A stretch of 64,000 bases of DNA from SFEL01 sp045603585 (lineage in GTDB: Bacteria; Bacillota; Clostridia; Christensenellales; CAG-138), in contig JAZUMK010000005.1 of the NCBI GenBank assembly GCA_045603585.1, forward strand, positions 1 to 64,000. The letters are read 5' to 3'. The notes beneath the pieces are model-generated. The model saw nothing but the letters and a program-made list of their open reading frames with translations, did not search any database and was not told the origin of the DNA. This document shows, piece by piece, positions 25,586-34,476 of this stretch. A program made the translations under genes and the position numbers. The first letter of the stretch is position 1; every line of letters begins with the position of its first letter.

Positions 25586-26596
25586 ATGAAAAAGTTCGTA
25601 GCACTGTTTCTGGTACTGATGATGGCACTGAGCCTCGCTGCCTGTGCTGCTCCCGCCGCTGAGGAAGCTGCTCCTGCCGAGGACGAAGTCTTCACCATCG
25701 CCACCGTTGTTAAGCTGACCGGCGTTGCCTGGTTTGACAGGATGGAAGTTGGCGTAAATCAGTTCGCAGCTGACACCGGCATGGACGCTTACCAGACCGG
25801 TCACTCCACCGCCGACCCCGCTGAGCAGGTTCGCGTAATCGAAGACCTGATCGCTCAGGGCGTTGACGCTATCTGCGTAGTTCCCAACTCCACCGAGTCC
25901 CTCGAGACCGTTCTGAAGAAGGCTATGGATGCCGGCATCGTAGTTATCGCTCACGAAGCTTCCAACATCCAGAACGCTCACTTCGACATCGAAGCATTCG
26001 ACAACACTGCTTACGGTGAGCACTTCATGCGCGATCAGCTTGGTCCCATGATGGGCGGCAAGGGCCAGTACACCACCTTCGTTGGTGCTCTGACTGCTAC
26101 CTCTCACAACGAGTGGGTTGACGGTTCCACCAGCGTTCAGGCTGCCGAGTTCCCCGAGATGGAGCTGGTATCCAACAAGAACGAGACCACCGAAGATGCT
26201 GACAATGCATACGCAAAGACCAAGGAACTGCTGCTCGCTTACCCCGAGCTGGTTGGTTTCCAGGGCTCCGCTATGACCGACATCGTTGGCGTTGGCCGTG
26301 CAATCGAAGAAGCTGGCAAGCAGGATAGCACCTATGTAATCGGTACTTCCCTGGTATCCACTTCCGGTCAGTACCTTGAGACCGGCGCTATCGACCAGAT
26401 CTCCTTCTGGGATCCCGCTCTGGCTGGCTATGCCATGAATGAGCTGGCTCTGATGATCCTCAAGGGCGAGACCCCCACTGACGGCATCAGCCTCGAGGCT
26501 GAAGGCTATCAGAACCTCAAGCTGGTTGACAAAGTATTCTATGGCTCTGCTTGGATCGATGTAACCAAGGAGAACATGGGCGATTACGACTTCTAA
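25586..26596 (+). CDS. Sugar-binding lipoprotein, LsrB/RhaS-like ABC component
   Basis: A 336-residue periplasmic-binding-protein-fold lipoprotein. The signal peptide ends in the lipobox LAAC (Cys20), followed by an Ala/Pro/Glu linker. The fold resembles type I sugar binders, and the C-terminus KENMGDYDF closely resembles that of LsrB and RhaS. The LsrB autoinducer-2 contacts Asp-Gln in its TDQNQW segment are replaced here by Ser-His in TATSHNEW, so autoinducer-2 is not the obvious ligand. The gene has strong codon bias, and a hairpin follows it, both fitting high expression of the binding protein. Confidence 0.88.
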   Translation: MKKFVALFLVLMMALSLAACAAPAAEEAAPAEDEVFTIATVVKLTGVAWFDRMEVGVNQFAADTGMDAYQTGHSTADPAEQVRVIEDLIAQGVDAICVVPNSTESLETVLKKAMDAGIVVIAHEASNIQNAHFDIEAFDNTAYGEHFMRDQLGPMMGGKGQYTTFVGALTATSHNEWVDGSTSVQAAEFPEMELVSNKNETTEDADNAYAKTKELLLAYPELVGFQGSAMTDIVGVGRAIEEAGKQDSTYVIGTSLVSTSGQYLETGAIDQISFWDPALAGYAMNELALMILKGETPTDGISLEAEGYQNLKLVDKVFYGSAWIDVTKENMGDYDF

Positions 26597-26612
26597 ACCA
26601 ACTCATGTACAA

Positions 26613-26640
26613 AACCGGCCCGCTTAACCGCGGGTCGGTT
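26613..26640 (+). other. Intra-operon hairpin after the binding-protein gene
   Basis: A 10-bp stem AACCGGCCCG / CGGGTCGGTT (one G-T pair) without a strong T run. Such elements commonly stabilise the upstream mRNA or partly terminate, giving excess binding protein over the transporter. Confidence 0.6.
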
Positions 26641-26708
26641 ATCGTGTACTAATTGGAAAAGTAACTATCGCTTCCCTCACCGACACCTTTAGAGAAAGGG
26701 ACCCTACA

Positions 26709-28199
26709 ATGCCCACACCATTCATAAAGCTTAATAATATTTCCAAATCATTTGCTGGTGTTAAAGCACTGCAGAATATCAATATGGTGATAAATGAGGG
26801 CGAGACCCGCTGCCTTGCAGGCGAAAACGGCGGCGGCAAATCCACCCTTATTAAAATTATCTCCGGTTTCTATACTCCCGATGAGGGTACCATCGAAATC
26901 GGCGGCAAGACTTTCAAGAGCCTTACCCCACAGCAGGCCATCAACGAAGGTATTCAGATAATTTATCAGGACTTTTCTGTTTTCCCCAACCTTACCGTTG
27001 CTGAAAACATCGCCCTGCCTGCAGAACGTCTCGACAAAAAGAAGACCGTAAACTGGAAAAGAATCAAGGAAAGAGCCCAGCAGGGTCTTGATCTTATCGA
27101 TGTAAAGATGGATCTGGACGCTCTGGTCGGCGAGCTTTCCGTTGCTAATAAACAGCTGGTAGCAATTTGCCGCGCACTGCTGCAGGATGCAAAGCTCCTC
27201 ATTATGGATGAGCCTACCACAGCTCTTACCAAGAAAGAAGTTGACTCCCTCTTTAAGGTAGTACGCGACCTCCAGAAAAAGGGGATCTCCATAATCTTCG
27301 TAAGCCATAAGCTGGAAGAAGTTTTTGCTATCGCTGAAGAACTCACCATCCTCCGTAACGGCAGGCTGGTAATTGAAGGTCATATGAAGGACTTTGACAG
27401 AGAAAAGTTCATTTATCACATGACCGGCCGACATATTGAAGACAAGGCCTTTACCGCTAATCCCAGAGGTGAAGTTCCTGTTATCAAGACCGAGAACATC
27501 GGCATCAAGGATCTGTTCAAGGATATTTCCTTTGAAGTATACGCCGGCGAAATCGTTGGCATTACAGGTCTGTTGGGTTCCGGTCGAAGCGAGCTTGCAA
27601 GGGCACTGTTTGGCCTTGAAAAGCTTACTGAAGGCAATATGTATATCGAAGGCAAGAAGGTTAAGCTCAACAGCGCAAAGGACGGCATAGAGAACGGTAT
27701 AGCTTACGTTCCCGAAGACCGTCTTACCGAAGGTCTCTTCCTGCCCCACACCATCACCCGCAACACAGTTGCAGCCGTACTTGACCGCAACCTCACCAAG
27801 CTGAAGCTGGTAGACAACCAGAAGATCACACAAAAGACAGATGAGTGGATCAAGGAACTCAAGGTAGTTACCCCCTCCGGTGCACTGCCCGTACAGTCTC
27901 TATCCGGCGGTAATCAGCAGAAGGTAGTTCTTGCCAAGTGGCTGTCCACCCAGCCCAAGCTCCTTATTCTTAACGGCCCCACCGTAGGTATTGATATCGG
28001 CGCCAAGTCAGATATCTACGCCTATACCCAGAAGCTTGCTTCCGAGGGCATGGCGGTTATCATCATCTCCGACGATATTCCAGAAGTTCTCCAGAACTGC
28101 AACAGGGTACTGGTAATGAAAAAGGGCCGCATGGTTGAACAGCTTGAAACTGAATCCATCACCGAGCACGCACTTGCCGCAATGCTCAGCGAATCCTAA
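26709..28199 (+). CDS. Sugar ABC transporter ATP-binding protein, LsrA/RbsA-like (two NBDs)
   Basis: A 496-residue tandem ATPase. The first half has Walker A GENGGGKST (usually GENGAGKST), the divergent signature LSVANKQLVAI (compare the LsrA type) and Walker B LLIMDEPT. The second half has the degenerate P-loop GLLGSGRSE, signature LSGGNQQKV, and LLILNGPTVGID, where the usual catalytic Asp-Glu pair DE is NG. The second site therefore probably cannot hydrolyse ATP normally, giving an asymmetric pump. It energises the two permeases that follow. Confidence 0.9.
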   Translation: MPTPFIKLNNISKSFAGVKALQNINMVINEGETRCLAGENGGGKSTLIKIISGFYTPDEGTIEIGGKTFKSLTPQQAINEGIQIIYQDFSVFPNLTVAENIALPAERLDKKKTVNWKRIKERAQQGLDLIDVKMDLDALVGELSVANKQLVAICRALLQDAKLLIMDEPTTALTKKEVDSLFKVVRDLQKKGISIIFVSHKLEEVFAIAEELTILRNGRLVIEGHMKDFDREKFIYHMTGRHIEDKAFTANPRGEVPVIKTENIGIKDLFKDISFEVYAGEIVGITGLLGSGRSELARALFGLEKLTEGNMYIEGKKVKLNSAKDGIENGIAYVPEDRLTEGLFLPHTITRNTVAAVLDRNLTKLKLVDNQKITQKTDEWIKELKVVTPSGALPVQSLSGGNQQKVVLAKWLSTQPKLLILNGPTVGIDIGAKSDIYAYTQKLASEGMAVIIISDDIPEVLQNCNRVLVMKKGRMVEQLETESITEHALAAMLSES

Positions 28200-28217
28200 C
28201 GAAAGGACGATGTAGCA

Positions 28218-29234
28218 GTGAAATCTCTTCTGAAGAAAAACGAATTTTTTGTAGCTATCACACTGCTGGTGATGTGCATAACCATCGGCGTTATCAACCC
28301 GGCATTCTTCTCACCGGTAAACTTTGTTGGTCTTCTTAGACAGTGTATTGTATCCGGCATAATGGCATTTGCCCTTATGATGGGTATCATCGCCGGCGGT
28401 ATCGACGTTTCTTTCCCCGCGATAGCCGTTTGTTCCATGTACATGACCACCAAGTACATGGATAAGATCCAGTTTGACGGTTCCGTTGCCGTTCCCATCA
28501 TTATGGCTGTTATCATCGGCACCATACTGGGCTTTGTTAACGGATTCATCATCACACAGTTCAAACTCCCCGCTTTCATAGTTACTCTGGGCACTTCCAG
28601 CCTGTTCTACGGTCTGCTGGTATCCGTTCTGGGTTCCAAGCCTGTAAACCGTCTGGTCCCCCCCATGGAAACCTTTGCAAAGGGCGGCTTCTTCACTGTA
28701 TCCAACCCCAACACCAGCGCAACGCTGCCATATACTTTTGCCTTCCTTGTAGTAATCGGTATTATAGTATTTGTAATACTTAAGTACACCATGCTGGGAC
28801 GCGGCATCTATGCAATCGGCGGCGACCGTGTATCTGCAGAGCGCGTTGGCTTCAATGTGCGCGGAATTACCATTTTCGTATACACTTTCATTGGTGCTGC
28901 CGGCGGACTTGCAGGTATCATCCATACCATTCAGAACCGTATCTGCGTTCCTACTGACCTGATGGGCAACGAAATGATGGTTATAGCCGCTGTAGTTCTT
29001 GGCGGAACCAATATCAACGGCGGCCGCGGTACTGTACTTGGAACCATACTGGGTACTCTGCTTATCACCATTACTTCAAACTCCCTCATTCTGGTGGGTA
29101 TTCCTTCCCACTGGCAGCGTTTTGCCACCGGTCTCGTAATCGTTCTTGGTACCTCTCTCTCCGCATACCAGGCAATGAAGAGCGCCAACAAGATCCCCAA
29201 GATTCTGGACGACGCTGACGAAATCAAGGCATAG
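28218..29234 (+). CDS. Sugar ABC transporter permease, RbsC/LsrC-like (first)
   Basis: A 338-residue membrane protein with about eight to ten hydrophobic helices. It has the family segments GLLRQCIVSGIMAFALMMG, GIIAGGIDVSFPAIAV and the cytoplasmic coupling motif GENxx-type region ALGGDRVSAERVGFNVRG (here AIGGDRVSAERVGF). The start is GTG at 28218 with AAAGGA upstream. It pairs with the next permease to form the channel. Confidence 0.9.
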   Translation: MKSLLKKNEFFVAITLLVMCITIGVINPAFFSPVNFVGLLRQCIVSGIMAFALMMGIIAGGIDVSFPAIAVCSMYMTTKYMDKIQFDGSVAVPIIMAVIIGTILGFVNGFIITQFKLPAFIVTLGTSSLFYGLLVSVLGSKPVNRLVPPMETFAKGGFFTVSNPNTSATLPYTFAFLVVIGIIVFVILKYTMLGRGIYAIGGDRVSAERVGFNVRGITIFVYTFIGAAGGLAGIIHTIQNRICVPTDLMGNEMMVIAAVVLGGTNINGGRGTVLGTILGTLLITITSNSLILVGIPSHWQRFATGLVIVLGTSLSAYQAMKSANKIPKILDDADEIKA

Positions 29235-29245
29235 GAGGTGTCATC

Positions 29246-30331
29246 ATGGAAAACAAAACAACTGCAAAGTTCAACGAAAAGTTTTCTGCGTTCGTAAAGA
29301 GTGTTACCAGTGATGGCAACCTGGTTCGCCTGTTCTGTATTATGGTTGGCGTATTTATTCTCATGGCAGCCCTTCGCCCCGAGAAGTTCCTTACCGTCAA
29401 CAACTTCACCTCCATGGCATATCAGATGCCTGAGATAGGTGTATTCGCAATTGCCGTTATGATGGCAATGCTCCTTGGCGGTATCGACCTTTCCGTTGTA
29501 GGCGTAGGTAACCTCAGCGGCATCGTTGCCACAATGACCATAATCGCCCTCCAGCCCACCCTTGGCACCTGGCCTTCCATTTGGCTGGGCATTTTCCTGG
29601 CTCTCTGTACCGGTATTGCCTGCGGTTTTCTCAACGGCTTCCTCATTGCCAAGGTAGGTATTCCCGCAATGCTGGCAACTCTGGGTTCCATGGAAATATT
29701 CTCCGGTATCGGCATTGCCGTTACCAAGGGCGCTGCCGTGTTCGGCACTCCAGATGAATTCACTTTCATCGGCGCAAAGGCTTATCTTGGTATTCCCGGC
29801 CCCATGATAGTGTTCATACTGGTAGTTATTATATTCACCATCTTCCTGCAGAAGAAGCAGTACGGCATGGAGCTGTACCTCCTTGGTACCAACTCCAAGG
29901 CCTCCCGCTTCTCCGGCATCAAAAACACCTCGGTCATCATCAAGACTCACGTTGCTGCAAGTGTACTTGCCTCTGTTGCCGGCATAATCATTGCCTCCAG
30001 AGCAAACTCTGCCAAGGCTGACTACGGCTCCTCCTACACCCTCCAGTGCCTGTTGGTTGCAATCCTGGGCGGCGTTAACCCCTCCGGTGGTTTTGGTACC
30101 GTAATCGGCGTTGTTATGGCTATCTGCACTCTGCAGTTCCTCTCCAGCGGCTTCAGTATTCTCCGTTTTGACAGCTACCTCAAGACCTTCATTTGGGGCG
30201 CTGTTCTGATTGCCGCCATGATCATGAACTACTACGGTAACAAGATGGCTGACAAGCGCAAGTCCCGCATCGCAAGCGAGATCAACAAGGACAAGACAGC
30301 TGCAGCCGAGAACAAAGAAGCAAACGCTTAA
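29246..30331 (+). CDS. Sugar ABC transporter permease, RbsC/LsrD-like (second)
   Basis: A 361-residue membrane protein of the same family as its neighbour, with MAYQMPEIGVFAIAVMMAML, LLGGIDLSVVGVGNLSG, GFLNGFLIAKVGIPAMLATLG and YLLGTNSKASRFSGIKN (coupling region). It ends in a charged cytoplasmic tail rich in Lys and Glu. Two different permeases plus one fused ATPase match the Lsr arrangement. An AGGAGG site overlaps the end of the first permease gene. Confidence 0.9.
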   Translation: MENKTTAKFNEKFSAFVKSVTSDGNLVRLFCIMVGVFILMAALRPEKFLTVNNFTSMAYQMPEIGVFAIAVMMAMLLGGIDLSVVGVGNLSGIVATMTIIALQPTLGTWPSIWLGIFLALCTGIACGFLNGFLIAKVGIPAMLATLGSMEIFSGIGIAVTKGAAVFGTPDEFTFIGAKAYLGIPGPMIVFILVVIIFTIFLQKKQYGMELYLLGTNSKASRFSGIKNTSVIIKTHVAASVLASVAGIIIASRANSAKADYGSSYTLQCLLVAILGGVNPSGGFGTVIGVVMAICTLQFLSSGFSILRFDSYLKTFIWGAVLIAAMIMNYYGNKMADKRKSRIASEINKDKTAAAENKEANA

Positions 30332-30368
30332 TACACTAAATTAAACAGCAATATATAAGGAGGCCACT

Positions 30369-31373
30369 ATGCAAAGACTTCTCAACAAGCCCGAAAACTA
30401 TGTAGACGAGATGCTGGAAGGCGTATATGCCGCCCATCCCGATATGGTCACTTACGTCAATGACGATCTGCGCTGCTATGTTTCCACCAAGAAAAAGCCC
30501 GGAAAAGTTGGCATTGCAACCGGCGGCGGCAGCGGACATCTTCCCCTGTTCATGGGCTATGTTGGCGAAGGTATGCTGGATGGCTGCGCCATCGGCGGCG
30601 TATTCCAGTCCCCCAGCGCAGAGCAGATGGCAGCTGTTACCAGGGAGATTGACAGCGGTGCAGGCGTGCTCTATATTTACGGCAATTACACCGGAGATAT
30701 CATCAATTTTGAGATGGCTCAGGATCTTGTAGAATTTGACGATATAAGCGTTATACATGTACGCGGCAGCGAAGACGTTGCCTCTGCTCCCAAGGAAGAA
30801 AAAGATAAGCGCCGCGGCGTTGCCGGCATCTACTTTGTATTCAAGTGCGCCGGTGCTGCAGCAGATGCTATGCTTCCCCTTGAGGAAGTAGCCAGGGTAG
30901 CCCAGAAGGCAGCTGACAATGTACGTACCATGGGCGTTGCCCTTACCCCCTGCATTATTCCCGAAAACGGTAAGGCAAACTTCTCCATCGAAGATGGCCG
31001 TATGGAGCTTGGCATGGGTATCCACGGCGAACCCGGCGTAAAGGAATGCGATATTCTTCCCGCTGACGAAGTTGTTGACACTATGCTGGCCAGCATCCTT
31101 CCCGACCTTCCCTATGTAGCAGGCGACGAAGTTGCCGTACTTATCAACGGTCTGGGCGGCACCCCCCTCGAAGAGCAGTACATCATGTACCGCAGGGTAC
31201 ACCAAGTACTTACCGAGAAGGGCATCAGGGTATTCCAGGTCAAGGTTGGCGAATTTGCAACTTCCATGGATATGGCTGGCGCTTCCATCAGCATCCTCAA
31301 GGTTGACGATGAGCTAAAGAAGTATCTCGCAGCTCCCTGCAATACTCCCTTCATTCATCAGAACCAGCTGTAA
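30369..31373 (+). CDS. DhaK-family ketose kinase subunit
   Basis: A 334-residue DhaK-type protein. The glycine-rich substrate loop GGGSGHLPLFMGYVGEGML (~53-71) and the catalytic hemiaminal-forming His in MELGMGIHGEPGVK (~218) are intact. DhaK binds dihydroxyacetone or a related short ketose covalently and takes phosphate from nucleotide-loaded DhaL. AGGAGG precedes the ATG. The partner DhaL gene follows after 16 bases. No DhaM gene is seen, so phosphate probably comes from ATP. Related kinases act on erythruloses, so the substrate need not be dihydroxyacetone. Confidence 0.88.
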   Translation: MQRLLNKPENYVDEMLEGVYAAHPDMVTYVNDDLRCYVSTKKKPGKVGIATGGGSGHLPLFMGYVGEGMLDGCAIGGVFQSPSAEQMAAVTREIDSGAGVLYIYGNYTGDIINFEMAQDLVEFDDISVIHVRGSEDVASAPKEEKDKRRGVAGIYFVFKCAGAAADAMLPLEEVARVAQKAADNVRTMGVALTPCIIPENGKANFSIEDGRMELGMGIHGEPGVKECDILPADEVVDTMLASILPDLPYVAGDEVAVLINGLGGTPLEEQYIMYRRVHQVLTEKGIRVFQVKVGEFATSMDMAGASISILKVDDELKKYLAAPCNTPFIHQNQL

Positions 31374-31389
31374 TGAGGCTTAGTCTATT

Positions 31390-32013
31390 ATGAATAAGGC
31401 AACAATACTGGCTTTCATAAACAAAGCATCCGAAATAATGGATGAAAATAAGGATTACCTTATTGAACTCGATGCAGCTTCCGGCGATGGCGATCTGGGT
31501 CTCACCATGAGCAAGGGCTTTGCCGCAGGACGCGATGCAGCCAACGAATCCAACGAGGAAGACCTTGGCAAGCTGCTTTTCCAGATAGGCTCTGCCATGG
31601 CCAAAGCTGCCCCCTCCACTATGGGAACCCTCATGGCCAGCGGCTTTATAAAGGCTGCAAAAGTATTCAAAGGCCAGACCGAGCTTGCAGTGGCAGACTT
31701 TGCAAAATTTGCCAATGCATATTACGAAGGTATACAGGAACGCGGCAAGGCCAATCCCGGTGAGCGCACCCTGCTCGACTCCCTTAAGCCTGCCTGTGAC
31801 GCCATTTCCGCTGCGGTTGACGGCGGTGACCTTGACCTTCACAGTCTTGCTGAAAAGGGCTACAAAGCCGCTCTGGAAGGTGTAGAAGCCACCAAGGAAA
31901 TGGTTGCTATGCACGGTAAGACTGTAGTACACAGAGCTAAGCTCCACGGCGTACCCGATCAGGGTGCCATCGTAGGTTCTCTGTTCTACAAGGCATGGGC
32001 CGAAATACTTTAA
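31390..32013 (+). CDS. DhaL-family nucleotide-binding kinase subunit, divergent
   Basis: A 207-residue helical barrel protein. The three Asp residues that hold the Mg-nucleotide are kept in ELDAASGDGDLGLTM (~25-38), and RGKANPGERTLLDSLKP matches the family motif. The usual GGASGP-type loop reads instead KAAPSTMGT, and the late loop is GVPDQGAIVG, so the protein is clearly divergent from E. coli DhaL. Works with the preceding DhaK-like subunit. Confidence 0.83.
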   Translation: MNKATILAFINKASEIMDENKDYLIELDAASGDGDLGLTMSKGFAAGRDAANESNEEDLGKLLFQIGSAMAKAAPSTMGTLMASGFIKAAKVFKGQTELAVADFAKFANAYYEGIQERGKANPGERTLLDSLKPACDAISAAVDGGDLDLHSLAEKGYKAALEGVEATKEMVAMHGKTVVHRAKLHGVPDQGAIVGSLFYKAWAEIL

Positions 32014-32044
32014 CCAATTACAACCAAAGGAGACTTTTTATACA

Positions 32045-32854
32045 ATGTGGACTAAAGATTTATTTGGCGTAGAAAAGCCCATTATCGCAATGTGCCATCT
32101 CCAGCCTCTCCCCGGTGATCCTTACTATGATCATGTTGGCGGTATGGATAAGGTAGTTGAATGCGCTCGCAAGGATCTGCATGCGCTTCAGGATGGCGGT
32201 GTGGACGGAATCATGTTCTCCAACGAATTCAGCCTGCCCTACCTCACCAAGGTTCGTACTGAGACCGTTGCCGCAATGGCGCGCATCATCGGCGAGCTCA
32301 AAAGCGAGATAAAGATCCCCTACGGCGTAAACTGCCTGTGGGATCCCATTGCCTCCATAGACCTTGCAGTTGCCGTAGACGGCAAGTTCATCCGCGAGAT
32401 CATCTCCGGTGTATACGCCAGCGATTTCGGTCTGTGGGATACCAATGTTGGCGCTACTGTTCGCCACAAGATGGAGCTTGGTGCAAAGGATCTCAAGCTG
32501 CTGTTCAACATCGTACCCGAAGCAGCAAGCTATCTTGGCAGCAGGGACATAAAGGATATAGCCAAGTCCACAGAGTTCAACAACAAGCCTGATGCCATCT
32601 GCGTATCCGGTCTTACCGCGGGCTCTGAGACCGACACTCAGGTGCTCATGCAGGTCAAGAATGCCGTAAAACGCACCCCCGTTTTCTGCAACACCGGCTG
32701 CAATAAGAACAACATTAAGCGTCAGCTTTCCGTTGCTGATGGTGCCGTATGCGCCACTACCTTCAAGTATGACGGCATCTTTGAAAACGCTGTTGACATC
32801 AACCGCGTAAAGGAATTTATGGCAGAAGTAAAAGATCTGCGCAAGGGTCTGTAA
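32045..32854 (+). CDS. BtpA/SgcQ-family TIM-barrel protein
   Basis: A 269-residue protein of the BtpA family: IIAMCHLQPLPGDPYYD at the N-terminus, DGIMFSNEFSLPY, IPYGVNCLWDPIAS, and the C-terminal VFCNTGCNKNNI and VADGAVCATTFKYDG. Cyanobacterial BtpA affects photosystem I stability; enteric SgcQ sits in a sugar gene cluster; the enzymatic activity is not known. The TIM-barrel fold and operon position suggest a sugar-phosphate aldolase or isomerase step. That is inference only. Confidence 0.82.
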   Translation: MWTKDLFGVEKPIIAMCHLQPLPGDPYYDHVGGMDKVVECARKDLHALQDGGVDGIMFSNEFSLPYLTKVRTETVAAMARIIGELKSEIKIPYGVNCLWDPIASIDLAVAVDGKFIREIISGVYASDFGLWDTNVGATVRHKMELGAKDLKLLFNIVPEAASYLGSRDIKDIAKSTEFNNKPDAICVSGLTAGSETDTQVLMQVKNAVKRTPVFCNTGCNKNNIKRQLSVADGAVCATTFKYDGIFENAVDINRVKEFMAEVKDLRKGL

Positions 32855-32928
32855 AGGCCGCAAGTAATGAAATTCGGGGCGGATTAAATCTGCCCCATTC
32901 TTTTAGAAAATTACGGAGGAAGGATATA

Positions 32929-34464
32929 ATGAGCAAAAAATACGTACTGGGTTTTGACGGCGGTACCGGCGGAATGAGAGTTGGCATATTCGACAAGGAA
33001 GGACACGAGCTTGTTTTCGCATCCACCGAATATGAAACAAAGCATGAACACGCAGGCTGGGCCGAACAGTCCCCCGATGATTGGTGGAACGCTCTCAGGG
33101 AAAGCATACAAAAGGCCATAAAGCAGGCCGGTATAGACAAGGAAGAGATCGCAGCCCTCAGCTACGACCTTACCTGCTGCTCCGTTATGCTGTGCATGAA
33201 TGACGGCACTCCCCTCAGAGACTGCCTCATTTGGATGGACGTTCGCTCCGCCAAGGAAGCAGCAGAAATCGCTGCCTGCGGTGATCCTGCCCTCAAGTTT
33301 AACGGTTTCGGCAATGTATCGGCAGAATGGATGCCCTGTAAGGCCCTGTGGCTCAAGCGCAATGAGCCCGAGCTTTACAATAAGGCAGAGAAGGTTTGCG
33401 AATATGCCGACTGGATCACCTACAAGCTTACCGGCAAATGGACCGCTAACCTTTGCAATATATCCGCACGCTGGTACTATGATTCTGCCACCGGCGGTTT
33501 CCCCAGGAGCCTGTATCAGAAGATAGGCCTGGAAGATGTGCTGGATAAGTATCCTCAGGATATCCGTATGATCGGCGACAATCTGGGCACCATCACAAAA
33601 GAAGCCGCAGATTTCCTCGGTCTCAGTCCCGATACCATCGTTGCTCAGGGCGGCGTTGACGCTTATATCGGCAATATAGGTCTTGGCGTTATCGAACCCG
33701 GCAAAGTTGCTCTAATCACCGGTTCCTCCCACCTTATCATGGGCCTTACCGACCAATATAACTACGGCAAAACCGGTATATTCGGACCCTATCCCGACAA
33801 TATCGTAAAGGGCACCGGCCTCGTTGAAGGCGGCCAGACCTCATCCGGTTCCATAGTAAGCTGGTTTAAGCGCAATTTCTGCAAGGATCTGGATGCAACT
33901 GAAGAAGGTGCTTACAGCATACTCAACCGCGAAGCCGCAAAGCTGGAACCCGGCTCTGAAGGTCTTCTGGTTCTGGACTGGTGGCAGGGCAACCGTACCC
34001 CCTACACCGATCCCAATGTCCGCGGCAACATCTACGGCCTCAGCCTTGGCCATACTCAGGCTCATTTATTCAGGGCAATTATGGAAGGCGTTGCCTACGG
34101 CACCGAAAACGTATTCCGTTCCTTCAGGAACGCAGGCTATACTGTTGACGAAATTTACATGGGCGGCGGTACTACCAACAGCGACCTGTTCATGCAGATA
34201 CATGCCGACGTAAGCAACGTTACTGTAAAAGTTCCTGAAAATCCCCAGTCTCCCACTTTGGGCTCCGCCATACTGGCAGCGGTTGCCGCAGGTATGTATC
34301 CTGACCTTAAGTCCGCTGTAAACGGCATGGTACGTTACGCAAAGAGCATCACTCCCAACCTTGAAAACCACGAAAAGTACAAGAAGTACTTTGACCAGTA
34401 TCAGAAAGCCTACGACAAGTTCAGCGACTGGATGCGTGAAACCTCTGCCATAGACGCAAAGTAA
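32929..34464 (+). CDS. FGGY-family carbohydrate kinase, xylulokinase/ribulokinase-like (second)
   Basis: A 511-residue sugar kinase. It begins YVLGFDGGTGGMRVGIFD (phosphate-binding loop), continues with SYDLTCCSVMLCM, the substrate Asp region CLIWMDVRSAKEA, EYADWITYKLTG, and ends with VEGGQTSSGSIVSWF and IYMGGGTTNSDLFMQIHAD (nucleotide-binding). It differs clearly from the first kinase of the operon in length and in its motifs, so the two probably act on different intermediates or sugars. AGGAAGG precedes the ATG. Confidence 0.87.
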   Translation: MSKKYVLGFDGGTGGMRVGIFDKEGHELVFASTEYETKHEHAGWAEQSPDDWWNALRESIQKAIKQAGIDKEEIAALSYDLTCCSVMLCMNDGTPLRDCLIWMDVRSAKEAAEIAACGDPALKFNGFGNVSAEWMPCKALWLKRNEPELYNKAEKVCEYADWITYKLTGKWTANLCNISARWYYDSATGGFPRSLYQKIGLEDVLDKYPQDIRMIGDNLGTITKEAADFLGLSPDTIVAQGGVDAYIGNIGLGVIEPGKVALITGSSHLIMGLTDQYNYGKTGIFGPYPDNIVKGTGLVEGGQTSSGSIVSWFKRNFCKDLDATEEGAYSILNREAAKLEPGSEGLLVLDWWQGNRTPYTDPNVRGNIYGLSLGHTQAHLFRAIMEGVAYGTENVFRSFRNAGYTVDEIYMGGGTTNSDLFMQIHADVSNVTVKVPENPQSPTLGSAILAAVAAGMYPDLKSAVNGMVRYAKSITPNLENHEKYKKYFDQYQKAYDKFSDWMRETSAIDAK

Positions 34465-34476
34465 GGAAGGAAAACA

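Noticed and set aside
25586..30331. A true autoinducer-2 (lsr) uptake operon
   Set aside because: The key ligand contacts of LsrB are changed, and lsrF, lsrG and a canonical lsrK are not present.
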